Below the pieces are notes generated by a model, which saw only the letters and a program-made list of their open reading frames with translations, made no database searches and was not told the DNA's origin. From contig NZ_JAIVAH010000033.1 of the NCBI RefSeq assembly GCF_020171745.1, forward strand, positions 1-64,000: 64,000 nucleotides of DNA, in the 5' to 3' direction. The position numbers and the translations under genes are program-made. Source of the stretch: Prescottella equi. Its GTDB lineage: Bacteria > Actinomycetota > Actinomycetes > Mycobacteriales > Mycobacteriaceae. Shown here piece by piece: positions 8,001-16,090 of this stretch. How positions within the stretch are numbered: position 1 is the stretch's first letter; each line of letters opens with the position of its first letter.

Positions 8001-9591
8001 GGCCGTGTTCTCGGGTGCGACCGGTTTCGAGGGTTCGACGTCGGCTCCTCAGTCGGTGACGGTGTCGGCTCCGGACGTCACGACGTCGCTGTCGGTGACT
8101 GCTCCCGCTACGGCCACCACCGGTGAGTCGGTGGACTTCTCGGCGACGGTGTCGCCGGCGAATGCGCAGGGCTCGGTGCAGTTCATGATCGGTGGCGTGG
8201 CCGTCGGTGCTCCGCAGACTGTGTCCGGTGGTGCGGCCTCGCTGCCGCACATCTTCAACGCCGCCGGTTCGTTCGCGGTGACGGCGGAGTTCTCGGGTGC
8301 TGCCGGGTTCACGGATTCGGTTGCGTCGGCGCAGAACGTGACCGTGTCGGTTCCGGACCAGCAGACGTCACTGACGGTCGAGGTTCCGGGTTCGGCGGCG
8401 ACCGGTTCGTCGGTGAACCTGGTGGCGAATCTGACGCCGCCGAATGCTCAGGGCACGGTGCAGTTCACCGACAACGGCACTCCGATCGGTGCTCCGGCTC
8501 TGGTGGTGAATGGTGTTGCGACGCTGCCGCACACGTTTGCAGCGGGTTCGCACAGCATCGGTGCTTCGTTCACGGGTGGTCCGGGCTTCGCGGATGCGTC
8601 GGCGACCGTCCCGGGATCGATCGTGGTGTCCGACCCAGATCAGCAGACGTCGCTGTCGGTGACTGCGCCGGCCACGGCCACGACCGGTGATTCGGTGGAC
8701 TTCTCGGCGACGGTGTCGCCGGCGAATGCGCAGGGCACGGTGCAGTTCAAGATCGGTGGCGTGGCCGTCGGTGCTCCGCAGACCGTGTCCGCTGGTGCGG
8801 CGAGCCTGTCGCACACGTTCAACACGGCTGGCACGTTCGCGGTGACGGCTGAGTTCACCGGTGCTGCCGGGTTCACGAACTCGACTGCGGGTGCGCAAAC
8901 CGTGACGGTCACGGACCCGGCCCCGGTCGATGTCGCGACGTCAACTCTGGTCGGTGCTCCGGGTTCGGCGACGACGGGTGTGGAGACGACACTGTCGGTG
9001 ACGGTGCAGGCGCAGACGGGCACGGCGGTGCCGACCGGTTCGGTGCAGTTCCGTGAGAACGGAAGCCCGATCGGGTCGCCGGTGACGCTGGTGAACGGCG
9101 CCGCCTCGATCGGCCACACGTTCACTTCGGTGGGCACGCGCCAGGTTTCCGCGGTGTACACCGCGGACGCCGGGTTCGTGGGGTCGACGTCGGTCGACCG
9201 TCCGGTGACGGTGTCCGCTCCGAATCCGTCGGATGTGGTGTCGTCGGTGGTGATCGCGTCGACGCAGGCGCCGACGGCGGGCACGCCATACGTGTTGAAG
9301 GCGCAGGTGATCGGTGCGGCGTCGTTGCCGGGCACGGTGCAGTTCTTCGACGGTGGCGTGGCGATCGGTGCTCCGGTGCCGGTGGTCGACGGCTTCGCCG
9401 AGATCACGCACACCTTCACCCAGAGTGGGCCGCGTCTGATTCATGCGGTGTACTCGGGTGGTACGGGGGTGGCGGGGTCGACGTCGGAGACCCAGACCCT
9501 CGAGGTGGCGCAGTCCGGCGGCGGTGACACGGGTGGGTCGCTGGACTTCGGATCGCTCGGCAGCCTGAGCGGGTTGAGGTTCGGTTCCTGA
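5023..9591 (+). CDS. Secreted Ig-like repeat protein 2 (N-domain class II), largest of the array
   Basis: A 1522-residue exported protein. The signal peptide covers about residues 1-33 (GLRRVVGGISVFAMAAGF core). Residues 34-172 form a DUF11-like domain with KDIHPTCLTYVDGSAKV and a second cysteine in VGANCDRN. The first Ig domain is a divergent class-specific type (VEFYDG, WTPTTVGARSL). Thirteen more Ig-like domains follow, without cysteines. Domains of the VTSLTLDVPATAV and QTTT types alternate as a duplicated pair between about 6934 and 8067. The last domain uses VQFFDGG. The tail ends LSGLRFGS. The ATG is preceded by AAGGGGAAG. Hairpins bound the gene on both sides, so it is probably monocistronic. 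Function unknown; domain number suggests a long extended surface filament or adhesin. Confidence 0.9.
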   Translation: MVGRGLRRVVGGISVFAMAAGFMAMTGAEAVGAVVNSPVSWSDGNSSFTRSVSNTTPAEGEVVTVSTKFERGISVEYVQAVKDIHPTCLTYVDGSAKVGGSTIGVESMAADFVRVAGSWDVRPYVEPKSRTFSFSYLVGANCDRNTPLMTTMHYSGSLGSGTYQDKGPTISVLKTTTTSLASVATPMLTGQAVTLTATVTNGAQGNPVEFYDGSTKLGEGTLNAVGVGTFVWTPTTVGARSLTAKFPRTTLANVSQSAAQNVQVTAPVSTGVSVTAPGTAVTGTPVTLSASVTPPNAAGTVQFKDNGTNIGNPVTVAGGQAILPHTFTTTGVHSITADFIAGSGFVNSSAPAQTVTVNAPTSTTLQAPTSATTGTPVTLSASVTPTNAAGTVQFKDNGTDIGTPVAVASGAASLPHTFTTGGAHAITAVFTGNAGFAGSTAPAQTVNVSVPDVATSTTLTVPQTAQTNQSVTLSATVAPTPTSGTVQFKDGSTNIGAPVALVNGVATLPHSFASAGSPSITAEFSGSTGFASSVSAAQSVTVTEPDVETSLSVTAPASATTGSSVDLTATVSPSGAQGTVQFKVNGSPVGAPQTVSGGAASLPYTFNAAGSFAVTAEFAGAAGFTNATAAAQAVTVSVPDAVTSLTLDVPATAVTGTSVNLTAAVSPSGAQGAVQFTDGGTPIGAPVPVVNGVATLPYTFSGSGSHSIGASFTGAPGFADASATSPGSIEVSDPDQQTTTTVSVPATAQTGTAVTLEATVAPVPTGGTVQFKVGGVDVGAPQTVSVGAASLPWTFNAAGSFEVTAVYSGVTGFEGSTSAPQSVTVTVPDVVTSLTLDVPATAVTGASVNLTAAVSPSGAQGAVQFTDGGTPIGAPVPVVNGVATLPYTFSGSGSHSIGASFTGGPGFADASATSPASIVVSDPDQQTTTAVTVPGTAQTGTVVTLEATVAPAPTGGTVQFKVDGNPVGAPQAVSGGAASLPWTFDAAGSFAVTAVFSGATGFEGSTSAPQSVTVSAPDVTTSLSVTAPATATTGESVDFSATVSPANAQGSVQFMIGGVAVGAPQTVSGGAASLPHIFNAAGSFAVTAEFSGAAGFTDSVASAQNVTVSVPDQQTSLTVEVPGSAATGSSVNLVANLTPPNAQGTVQFTDNGTPIGAPALVVNGVATLPHTFAAGSHSIGASFTGGPGFADASATVPGSIVVSDPDQQTSLSVTAPATATTGDSVDFSATVSPANAQGTVQFKIGGVAVGAPQTVSAGAASLSHTFNTAGTFAVTAEFTGAAGFTNSTAGAQTVTVTDPAPVDVATSTLVGAPGSATTGVETTLSVTVQAQTGTAVPTGSVQFRENGSPIGSPVTLVNGAASIGHTFTSVGTRQVSAVYTADAGFVGSTSVDRPVTVSAPNPSDVVSSVVIASTQAPTAGTPYVLKAQVIGAASLPGTVQFFDGGVAIGAPVPVVDGFAEITHTFTQSGPRLIHAVYSGGTGVAGSTSETQTLEVAQSGGGDTGGSLDFGSLGSLSGLRFGS
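6934..8067 (+). repeat. Tandem two-Ig-domain duplication (period about 567 bp)
   Basis: The segment starting at 6934 (GTTCCGGATGCGGTCACGTC) recurs at 7501 with few substitutions, a period of 567 bp or 189 codons, which is exactly two Ig domains. Further diverged copies of the domain types follow to about 8935. In-frame duplication or unequal crossing-over within the gene is the simple explanation. Confidence 0.8.
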
Positions 9592-9616
9592 TGGTCTGAC
9601 CGCAGTCTGACCGCAC

Positions 9617-9657
9617 AAAGGGTGTGCTCCTGCCGAAAGGCAGGGGCACACCCTTTT
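9617..9657 (+). terminator. Rho-independent terminator after Ig gene 2
   Basis: GGGTGTGCTCCTGCC, loop GAAA, GGCAGGGGCACACCC, then TTTTG. A 15-bp stem with one wobble pair, a GNRA-type loop and a T-run. Confidence 0.85.
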
Positions 9658-9699
9658 GTCGTTCCGGGCGGGGGCGTCTTCGAGAGATCCGAGAATTAA

Positions 9700-9721
9700 T
9701 TGGACACTTGTCCTGCAAAAC
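9700..9721 (+). promoter_or_regulatory. Array motif upstream of Ig gene 3
   Basis: TTGGAC-ACTT-GTCC-TGCAAAAC. It keeps the GGAC/GTCC palindrome but has a weaker downstream block. Just after it, AAAACTG and CAGTTTT form a 7-bp inverted repeat around ten bases (about 9717-9740), a possible second operator. Confidence 0.45.
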
Positions 9722-9811
9722 TGACACACGTACCAGTTTTGACGTCTATCGTGCTCGGCTTGGGAGCTTCGATTCCGCGGCATCCCTCAATCGTTTGTTT
9801 CAGGGAGTGCG

Positions 9812-12118
9812 ATGAGTTCCTCGTTACGGAGACGCTGCGCAGCGGCGTTCACCGGTTCCGTGCTGTTATCCGGATCGTTCCTGCTCGCCCAACCGGTGAA
9901 CGCCGCACCGTCAACGGTCGACTTCAAGACCACGTGCCGGGCCAACGCCATCAAGACTGTCGACAAGATCACCCAAAGTTCCGTCGCCGTCGATGCGCCC
10001 GCGACCGTTGCGCCGGGTGAGCAGTTCACCTTCCGGCTGCAGACGAACGGTCAGGCCTACCCGAACTCCGATTCGGGTGCGACCACGACGAGCCTGTCCC
10101 GGCTCAAGAACGACTTCGAGATCCCCGCGAACGCTACCTTCGTCAGCGCGACGATCGTGCCGAACTCCGGCATCAACATCGACGGCGTGGCACCGAGCGT
10201 GATCCGCGTGGGCGACAACGGCCTTGCCGATCCGAACGGTCCGATCCTGCGGATCTCCGGAAACAACGAGGTCATCGGCAACGGTGCGTCCACCAGCACC
10301 AACAGCGAGGGCGGCATCCGGGCACCCAAGTGGAAGAAGAACCTCGACGGCAGTACGAATGGGTCCGGCGACTCGTGGTTCCGGATGCCCGCCATCGACG
10401 TGACGATGGTGGCCGGCCAATCCGGCGTCGTCCAGCCCAAGATTCGCACCAGCGGCGACGCCGGCAGCTTCAACAACGACAGGAACTTCAGTACCCAGCT
10501 CGCGCGCGCGTCGTTCCTGGGTGACCAGTGGGCGCCCACCAAGTGCAGTCCACGAGATTCCACTTCGGCCGGACTCAACGCCGGCGCCGGCCCGCTGGCG
10601 ACCATTCGGATCGCCGTGCCGGACGCCGCGACCACCACGACGCTCACCGTCCCGGACACCGCCGCGACCGGCACGGCCGTGCAGCTCACCGCGACGGTGG
10701 CGCCCGCAGGGGCGTCCGGCACCGTGCAGTTCAAGGACGACGGCACGAACATCGGCGCGGCCGTGCCCGTGACCAACGGGTCGGCGAGCCTGACGTACGC
10801 ATTCGGATCGCTCGGCGCCCACAGCATCACGGCGGTCTACTCGGGTTCTTCCGGGTTCGCGTCGTCGACGTCGGAGGCTCGGACGGTGACGGTGACGCCG
10901 CCGGTAGTGGCCACGACGACGACGGTCACGGTGCCGCCGACCGCCACCACCGGGCTTGCGGTGGATCTTGTTGCGGCCGTGAGCCCGGCCGGTGCCACAG
11001 GTACGGTGCAGTTCAAGGACGGCGCCGCGAACCTCGGGGCACCGGTTCCCGTCGCCGGCGGTGTCGCGACACTGTCGCACGCCTTCGCAGCGACCGGCGC
11101 CCACAGCGTCACCGCGGTCTACTCGGGCGGCACCGGCTTCGCCCCGTCGACGTCGACCGCGCGGACGGTGACGGTGTCGGAGCCCATGCCCGACGCCGTC
11201 GCGACCACCACCACGCTGACCGCCCCCGCCACCGCGGAGGTCGGGACGGCGGTCACATTCTCGGCCACCGTATCCCCGACACCTGTCGACGGCACCGTGC
11301 AGTTCCGGGACGGCGCGACGAACCTCGGTTCGCCGGTGCTCGTTTCGGGCGGGGTCGCCAGCCTGTCCCATGCCTTCGCCCGGGGTGGATCGCACGTGAT
11401 CACCGCGGTCTACAGTGGCGGCGTGGGCTCGCTCGGCTCGGCGGCGACCTCGAAGACCGTGGCCGTAACGGCGTCGAACATCGGCACCGTCACCCTGCTC
11501 AACGCGCCCGGTGAGGCGAAGGCCGGTCAGTCGGTGGACCTGTGGGCCAGCGTGTTCGACCTGGTCGACGGAGCCCCCGCGCCGGCCGGCGGCACCGTGC
11601 AGTTCCGTGACGGCGCCACGTCGATCGGAAACGCGATCCCCGTCGTCGACGGCTTCGCCAAGCTGACGCACACCTTCGGTGCGACAGGCGCCCACTCGAT
11701 CACGGCTGTCTTCACCGGATTCGGCGCCTACACGGCCTCGACGGCGGACGGCCAGGGCATCAACGTGACCCTCGCGTCGGTCGCGGATCTCGCGACGGCC
11801 ACCGAGTTGGTGCTGCCCCGCACCGGCACACCGGGCACGCCCGTGACCCTGTCGGCGCGGGTCGTCGCCCCGCAGACCCCGCGCGGCACCGTGCAGTTCT
11901 TCGATGGCGACAAGCCGCTCGGTGAGGCCGTCGATCTCGTCGACGGGCGTGCGAGCCTCATCCACGCGTTCAGCGGAACCGGCTCGCACACGATCACCGC
12001 GAAGTACAGCGGGGCAGAGGGATTCATCGCGTCGGCTTCGGTCCCGGGCACGCTTTCGATCGCCACTCCGGGCGGAACCACGGGTGGCGGCACCGGCAGC
12101 CTCTCGTTCGGCTCGTGA
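9812..12118 (+). CDS. Secreted Ig-like repeat protein 3 (N-domain class I)
   Basis: A 768-residue exported protein, paralogous to the one at 1063. Signal peptide about residues 1-31 (LRRRCAAAFTGSVLLSG, ends QPVNA). The class I N-domain spans about 32-270 with one cysteine in FKTTCRAN and one in TKCSPRD, matching the pair in the first protein, and keeps the NAGAGPLATI junction. Five Ig-like domains follow. The fourth has the variant LWASVF...GGTVQFRDG, the fifth VQFFDGD. The tail is GGGTGSLSFGS. Start ATG with AGGGA upstream. The stop is directly followed by the next Ig gene with no hairpin between them, so the two are probably co-transcribed. Codons here are more uniformly G/C-ending than in the previous gene. 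Confidence 0.9.
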   Translation: MSSSLRRRCAAAFTGSVLLSGSFLLAQPVNAAPSTVDFKTTCRANAIKTVDKITQSSVAVDAPATVAPGEQFTFRLQTNGQAYPNSDSGATTTSLSRLKNDFEIPANATFVSATIVPNSGINIDGVAPSVIRVGDNGLADPNGPILRISGNNEVIGNGASTSTNSEGGIRAPKWKKNLDGSTNGSGDSWFRMPAIDVTMVAGQSGVVQPKIRTSGDAGSFNNDRNFSTQLARASFLGDQWAPTKCSPRDSTSAGLNAGAGPLATIRIAVPDAATTTTLTVPDTAATGTAVQLTATVAPAGASGTVQFKDDGTNIGAAVPVTNGSASLTYAFGSLGAHSITAVYSGSSGFASSTSEARTVTVTPPVVATTTTVTVPPTATTGLAVDLVAAVSPAGATGTVQFKDGAANLGAPVPVAGGVATLSHAFAATGAHSVTAVYSGGTGFAPSTSTARTVTVSEPMPDAVATTTTLTAPATAEVGTAVTFSATVSPTPVDGTVQFRDGATNLGSPVLVSGGVASLSHAFARGGSHVITAVYSGGVGSLGSAATSKTVAVTASNIGTVTLLNAPGEAKAGQSVDLWASVFDLVDGAPAPAGGTVQFRDGATSIGNAIPVVDGFAKLTHTFGATGAHSITAVFTGFGAYTASTADGQGINVTLASVADLATATELVLPRTGTPGTPVTLSARVVAPQTPRGTVQFFDGDKPLGEAVDLVDGRASLIHAFSGTGSHTITAKYSGAEGFIASASVPGTLSIATPGGTTGGGTGSLSFGS

Positions 12119-12132
12119 CGGCGGAGACGACA

Positions 12133-14220
12133 ATGCGACAGCGAAACGCCGAGACGGCGCGAGAAGAACGGACGATCAGCATGACGAGCAGGACCAGGCG
12201 GCGACTGACCGCCGCGGCGGGGGTGGCCGCGCTGTCGGTGGCTCTCACAGCGACCTTGGGGTCGGGGGTGGCGGATGCGGTCGCGGTGACCGAAGGGAAG
12301 TACACCTTCACCCGCACCACCGATGTCGATTCGCCGCGCGTGGGTGAGACCGTCACCTACACGACAGTGGTGTCGAAGACCGGCGTCGACGGCTACATCA
12401 ACACTCTCGTCGACGTGCATCCGGCATGTCTCACGTATGTTGCCGGTTCCGCCAAGGTGACCGTCTTCAAGGTCGGCTCCGGGCAGACCGAGTCGTCGGC
12501 GGACCCGGAGGTCGGCGCGACCACGACCAAGGTGACTTCCGGAGGCTGGCTGGTGAATTCGAGTAATTCGCTGACGCTGAAGGCCAGCTATCGGGTGTCC
12601 GATAGCTGCGCGATCGGTGCGGCGGGCAGCGGCATGACCGCGAAGGGCACCGTGATGGGGAACGGATTCCAGTCGTCGACGGACCAGTCCTCGATGGGCC
12701 CGTCGGTGACCGTGCGCCAGGCGACGACGTCGACGACCGTGACGGCACCGCCGACTGCCCTGACGGGCACATCTGTCACCCTGTCCGCTGCAGTCGATCC
12801 CGCGACGGCAACCGGTACCTTGCAGTTCAAGGACAACGGTACGAACATCGGCGTCCCGGTTTCCGTGGCATCGGGCGCGGCATCGATGCCGTACACCTTC
12901 ACGGGCCCGGGTGCGCACAGCATCACCGCGGTGTACTCGGGTGCCACGGCATACGAGGGATCCACCTCGGCCGCACGGACGGTGAACGTGTCGGTGCCGG
13001 ACGTTCCGACCACCACCTCGCTGACGGTCCCCCCGAGTGCTCTCACCGGAACGTCGGTGACATTGTCCGCGGAAGTGGCCCCGAGTAACGCGTCGGGCAC
13101 GGTGCAGTTCACGGACGGAAACACGAACCTCGGTGCACCGGTAACCGTTTCGGGCGGCGTCGCCACGTTGCCGCACACGTTCACGACGGCGGGCACGCAC
13201 CCGATCTCCGCGGTGTTCACCGGAGCCGGCTTCGTAACCTCCACGGCCGGACCGCAGGCGGTCACGGTGACGGTTCCCGATCTGGCCACGACCACCACGG
13301 TAAGCGCGCCGGCGTCGGCGCAGACCGGTGCGCCGGTGGCGCTGTCGGCGTCGATCAGCCCGGCACCGAACGGTGGCACGGTGCAGTTCAAGGACGGTGT
13401 CACGCTGATCGGCGGACCGATCGATATCGCTGACGGCACGGCAACGCTCGAGCACACGTTCGCATCCGTCGGTAGCCACTCCATCACCGCGGCGTACTCG
13501 GGCGCAGCAGGATTCGAGCCGTCGGGTTCGGTCGCCAGGTCCGTGTCCGTGACGGATCCGGTGGTCACCCTGCGGAGCACCGTCACCTTGCTCAGCGTGC
13601 CCGGCGAGGCCAAGACCGGTGCAATCACCGATCTGTGGGTGACCGTTCGCAATTCGGCCGGTGCTCCCGTCGACGGCGGCACCGTCCAGTTCCGTGACGG
13701 CGGCCAGGAGATCGGAGACCCGGTTGCGGTGAATGCGGGCGTCGCACGTCTGCCGCACACGTTCACCGTGGCGGGCGCGCACTCCGTCTCGGCGGTGTTC
13801 TCGGGCGTCCCCGCGCTGGACGGTTCGACGGCGGCCACGCGCATCGTGAACGTGACGACCCCGGCGTCGACCGATGCCGAGACCGCGACGGCGCTGACCG
13901 TGCCGGCCTCGGCGGCCAGTGGCGCCACGGTGACGCTGTGGGCATCCGCGGTGTCGTCGGGCCCGGTTCGCGGGACGATCCAGTTCTTCGACGGCGCCAC
14001 CCCGATCAGTGAGGCGGTGGAACTGGTCGACGGCGTCGCGACGCTGGAACACTCCTTCACCACATCCGGTGCGCACGCGATCACCGCGGTCTACTCGGGT
14101 GCGGAGGGGTTGAGGGGGTCGACCTCCGAGGCGCGGACCGTCGACGTCACCGCCATCGATTCGACGCCGGGAGGCACCACGGGAACCGGCAGTCTCGCCG
14201 GGCTGCCCTTCGGCTCCTGA
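12133..14220 (+). CDS. Secreted Ig-like repeat protein 4 (N-domain class IV)
   Basis: About 695 residues, second gene of a two-gene operon with the Ig gene ending at 12118. I chose the ATG at 12133 because GGCGGAG lies six bases before it. An ATG at 12181 (MTSRTRRRLTAAAG) gives a more typical signal peptide length and cannot be excluded; a GTG at 12115 overlaps the upstream stop. After the signal peptide (ending SGVADA), a DUF11-like domain carries YINTLVDVHPACLTYVAGSA and a second cysteine in VSDSCAIG, related to the class II domain but distinct. Five Ig-like domains follow; the fourth (LWVTVRNSAG) and fifth (IQFFDGA) parallel the last two of the preceding gene. The tail ends AGLPFGS. Confidence 0.88.
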   Translation: MRQRNAETAREERTISMTSRTRRRLTAAAGVAALSVALTATLGSGVADAVAVTEGKYTFTRTTDVDSPRVGETVTYTTVVSKTGVDGYINTLVDVHPACLTYVAGSAKVTVFKVGSGQTESSADPEVGATTTKVTSGGWLVNSSNSLTLKASYRVSDSCAIGAAGSGMTAKGTVMGNGFQSSTDQSSMGPSVTVRQATTSTTVTAPPTALTGTSVTLSAAVDPATATGTLQFKDNGTNIGVPVSVASGAASMPYTFTGPGAHSITAVYSGATAYEGSTSAARTVNVSVPDVPTTTSLTVPPSALTGTSVTLSAEVAPSNASGTVQFTDGNTNLGAPVTVSGGVATLPHTFTTAGTHPISAVFTGAGFVTSTAGPQAVTVTVPDLATTTTVSAPASAQTGAPVALSASISPAPNGGTVQFKDGVTLIGGPIDIADGTATLEHTFASVGSHSITAAYSGAAGFEPSGSVARSVSVTDPVVTLRSTVTLLSVPGEAKTGAITDLWVTVRNSAGAPVDGGTVQFRDGGQEIGDPVAVNAGVARLPHTFTVAGAHSVSAVFSGVPALDGSTAATRIVNVTTPASTDAETATALTVPASAASGATVTLWASAVSSGPVRGTIQFFDGATPISEAVELVDGVATLEHSFTTSGAHAITAVYSGAEGLRGSTSEARTVDVTAIDSTPGGTTGTGSLAGLPFGS

Positions 14221-14226
14221 GGGAAT

Positions 14227-14254
14227 GGGGGCGGACGTGTGAGCGTCCGCCCCC
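14227..14254 (+). terminator. Hairpin terminator after Ig gene 4
   Basis: GGGGGCGGACG, loop TGTGAG, CGTCCGCCCCC: a perfect 11-bp GC stem six bases after the stop, without a clear T-run. Confidence 0.75.
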
Positions 14255-14283
14255 AGCCCGTCTGTAACGAAAACTGTCCGATC

Positions 14284-14305
14284 TTGGACGTTTGTTCTAT
14301 AAAGT
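14284..14305 (+). promoter_or_regulatory. Array motif upstream of Ig gene 5
   Basis: TTGGAC-GTTT-GTTC-TATAAAGT. The first eleven bases are identical to the 4841 copy. TATAAA here is a good -10 candidate. A GGAGTCGGGCCG element follows 53 bp later at 14359. Confidence 0.55.
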
Positions 14306-14409
14306 CCGAAAGGCTCGGTGCGCCGCAATCGCGGGACATCGAGCGCTGTCGAACAACCGGAGTCGGGCCGGGTATCGGCAGGTACGCAAACGCTCTGGAA
14401 GGAGTCGAA

Positions 14410-15669
14410 ATGGCCCGATCGGTCATGCGGCGAGCTGTCTCGAAGGTACTCGTGGGTGCAATGGCTGTCGCCGCGCTCGGAGTCGGCCAGGTTGCACTCG
14501 GAAGTGGTGTCGCATCCGCGGCGCCGGTGTCGCAGACGGTTACTGCTTCGAACATTAGCGCCACCAAATCCGTTGACAAGGCGAACCCCTTTCCCGGTGA
14601 CACCGTGGTGTCGACCGTGACTCTCGGGGCCAGCGGAGTCGACCGGTACATGCAGACCTTCACCGATCTCCCGCCGGCGAACTACGTCCTGCAGAGTGTC
14701 AACGCCGACGTGTGGCGAGGTGACGGCGTGTCGGGCGGCCGCAACAAGTCGGGTCCGTTCGACGGCGACGCGTCCCAGGATCCCGTTTCCGGTGCGGTTC
14801 GGCTGGACTGGAAGGGATCGGGAAACTGTGTCGCCGCATGGTGCCGACTGGGGCTGCTGAACAAGAACGCGACGCTGACCTTCACCTACAAGGTCGCCGC
14901 GAACGCTCAGCCGGGACCGCGGACCACCGGTATGGAGTTCGACATCTACTCCTTCCAGACGACGCAGCGCTGGCACCCGCTGGATCAGTTGAACCTGTCC
15001 GTTCAGCAGCCGACCACGTCGACCACCACCACGTTGATCGTTCCGCCGAGCGCCAAGACGGGTGACACGGTGCAGCTTTCGGCAAAGGTGTCGCCGGCGA
15101 CCGCGACCGGTTCGGTGCAGTTCAAGAACGGCAACACCAACCTCGGCGCGCCGGTTTCCGTCGTGAACGGTGTCGCGTCGCTGCCTTGGTCCTTCGCTTC
15201 GCCGGGTCCGCAAGCGATCACGGCCGCCTTTTCCGGAACCAACGGCTTCACCAACTCGAACTCCCCCGGACTGATCGTGGACGTGTCGGCTTCCAGTGAC
15301 GACGACGTGGAGTCGAACACGATCATGACCGCGCCGCAGACCGCGACGGTGGGCAAGGCGGTGCGACTGTCGGCTCAGGTGTCGTCGACTGCCCAGTCAC
15401 TTCCGGGCACGGTTCAGTTCTATGACGGCGGCACTCCCATCGGTCCGCGACTCCAGGTCGGAAACGGGGCCGTCGCACTCGACTACGTCTTCGACGTCGC
15501 GGGTCCGCACGAGATCAGCGTCGCGTACACCGGTGGCGCCGGAGTGGACGGTTCTGCCTCCCAGGCTCAGACCATCCAGGTAGCGGAGGCGCCTGCGCCC
15601 CCCGGACCGGCCGGCAGCCTGGGCAGCCTCGGAAGTTTGGGCGGCGGCAGCCCGATCTTCGGGTCCTGA
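14410..15669 (+). CDS. Secreted Ig-like repeat protein 5 (N-domain class III), shortest
   Basis: A 419-residue exported protein. The ATG at 14410 has GGAAGGAG upstream and begins MARSVMRRAVSK, a normal Sec signal ending GVASA at about residue 37; the frame extends upstream but without signal-like sequence. Residues 38-197 form a DUF11-like N-domain (NISATKSVDK, FTDLPPANYVLQSV, LTFTYKVAANAQPG, MEFDIYSFQTT) with a close cysteine pair, NCVAAWC. Two Ig-like domains follow, the second of the terminal type (VQFYDGG). The tail is repetitive (GSLGSLGSLGGGSP) and ends IFGS. The N-domain is shared with the protein at 23334. With only two Ig domains it shows the minimal architecture of the array. Confidence 0.9.
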   Translation: MARSVMRRAVSKVLVGAMAVAALGVGQVALGSGVASAAPVSQTVTASNISATKSVDKANPFPGDTVVSTVTLGASGVDRYMQTFTDLPPANYVLQSVNADVWRGDGVSGGRNKSGPFDGDASQDPVSGAVRLDWKGSGNCVAAWCRLGLLNKNATLTFTYKVAANAQPGPRTTGMEFDIYSFQTTQRWHPLDQLNLSVQQPTTSTTTTLIVPPSAKTGDTVQLSAKVSPATATGSVQFKNGNTNLGAPVSVVNGVASLPWSFASPGPQAITAAFSGTNGFTNSNSPGLIVDVSASSDDDVESNTIMTAPQTATVGKAVRLSAQVSSTAQSLPGTVQFYDGGTPIGPRLQVGNGAVALDYVFDVAGPHEISVAYTGGAGVDGSASQAQTIQVAEAPAPPGPAGSLGSLGSLGGGSPIFGS

Positions 15670-15678
15670 AGTACCTCG

Positions 15679-15720
15679 ATCGGGGCTCCTCGCGTTTGAC
15701 GCGAGGGGCCCCGATTCGTT
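15679..15720 (+). terminator. Terminator after Ig gene 5
   Basis: ATCGGGGCTCCTCGCG, loop TTTGA, CGCGAGGGGCCCCGAT, then TCGTTTG. A 16-bp stem with one wobble and a short T-rich tail. Confidence 0.8.
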
Positions 15721-15741
15721 TGTAGGCCATTCCGTAACAAC

Positions 15742-15763
15742 CTGGACGCACGTCCGATACAGT
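15742..15763 (+). promoter_or_regulatory. Array motif upstream of the fossil start and Ig gene 6
   Basis: CTGGAC-GCAC-GTCC-GATACAGT, with GGAGTCGGGCCG 53 bp further at 15816. The same spacing is seen before Ig genes 5 and 9, so this is a complete leader that now precedes a broken gene start. Confidence 0.55.
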
Positions 15764-15908
15764 GGGGCGCGCTCCTTTCGGTACATCCGTGTCGAATGGA
15801 ACGAGCCGGGTAGTCGGAGTCGGGCCGAGACCTGGGCGGAACAACATGCGGAGCCGGTGACGAGAAGATCCGGTGCCGCGGTGACCGTGCTCTGAAGGGA
15901 GTCGGAAA

Positions 15909-15989
15909 ATGGCCCGATCGACGTCGCCGTCGCGCGCATCGACCGTATACACCGGCAATGGCCGGGTCCACGGGTCGTCTCACCGATAG
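15909..15989 (+). pseudogene. Fossil start of an Ig-array gene (26-codon remnant)
   Basis: GAAGGGAGTCGGAAAATGGCC carries a good ribosome-binding site and a start identical in its first codons (MARS) to the Ig genes at 14410 and 19867. The frame runs only 26 residues, MARSTSPSRASTVY and onward, to a TAG at 15987. No signal-peptide core or Ig domain follows. The surrounding 15670-16090 stretch thus holds a terminator, a leader with the array motif, this broken start, and then the true start at 16091. It may still be translated as an upstream ORF of the next gene. Confidence 0.6.
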
Positions 15990-16090
15990 CAGCCTTCTCA
16001 CTGGTCCATCCATGCCCAATCCGCTAGTCGCCGCGGCTGATGACGTCGTCGGGTTGGCATCCATCGAGGTTCGGCGTCGAGAGGAAATGC

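Noticed and set aside
5023-9591. Possible CRISPR array or satellite repeat
   Set aside because: The regular repeats are about 270-285 bp, in frame, and encode Ig domains. There are no short direct repeats with unique spacers.
11728-15213. Minus-strand frame of 1161 codons antisense to the Ig genes
   Set aside because: It runs against three Ig genes that have signal peptides and repeat structure. Its translation is Arg-rich low-complexity sequence, as expected from a shadow frame in high-GC repetitive DNA.
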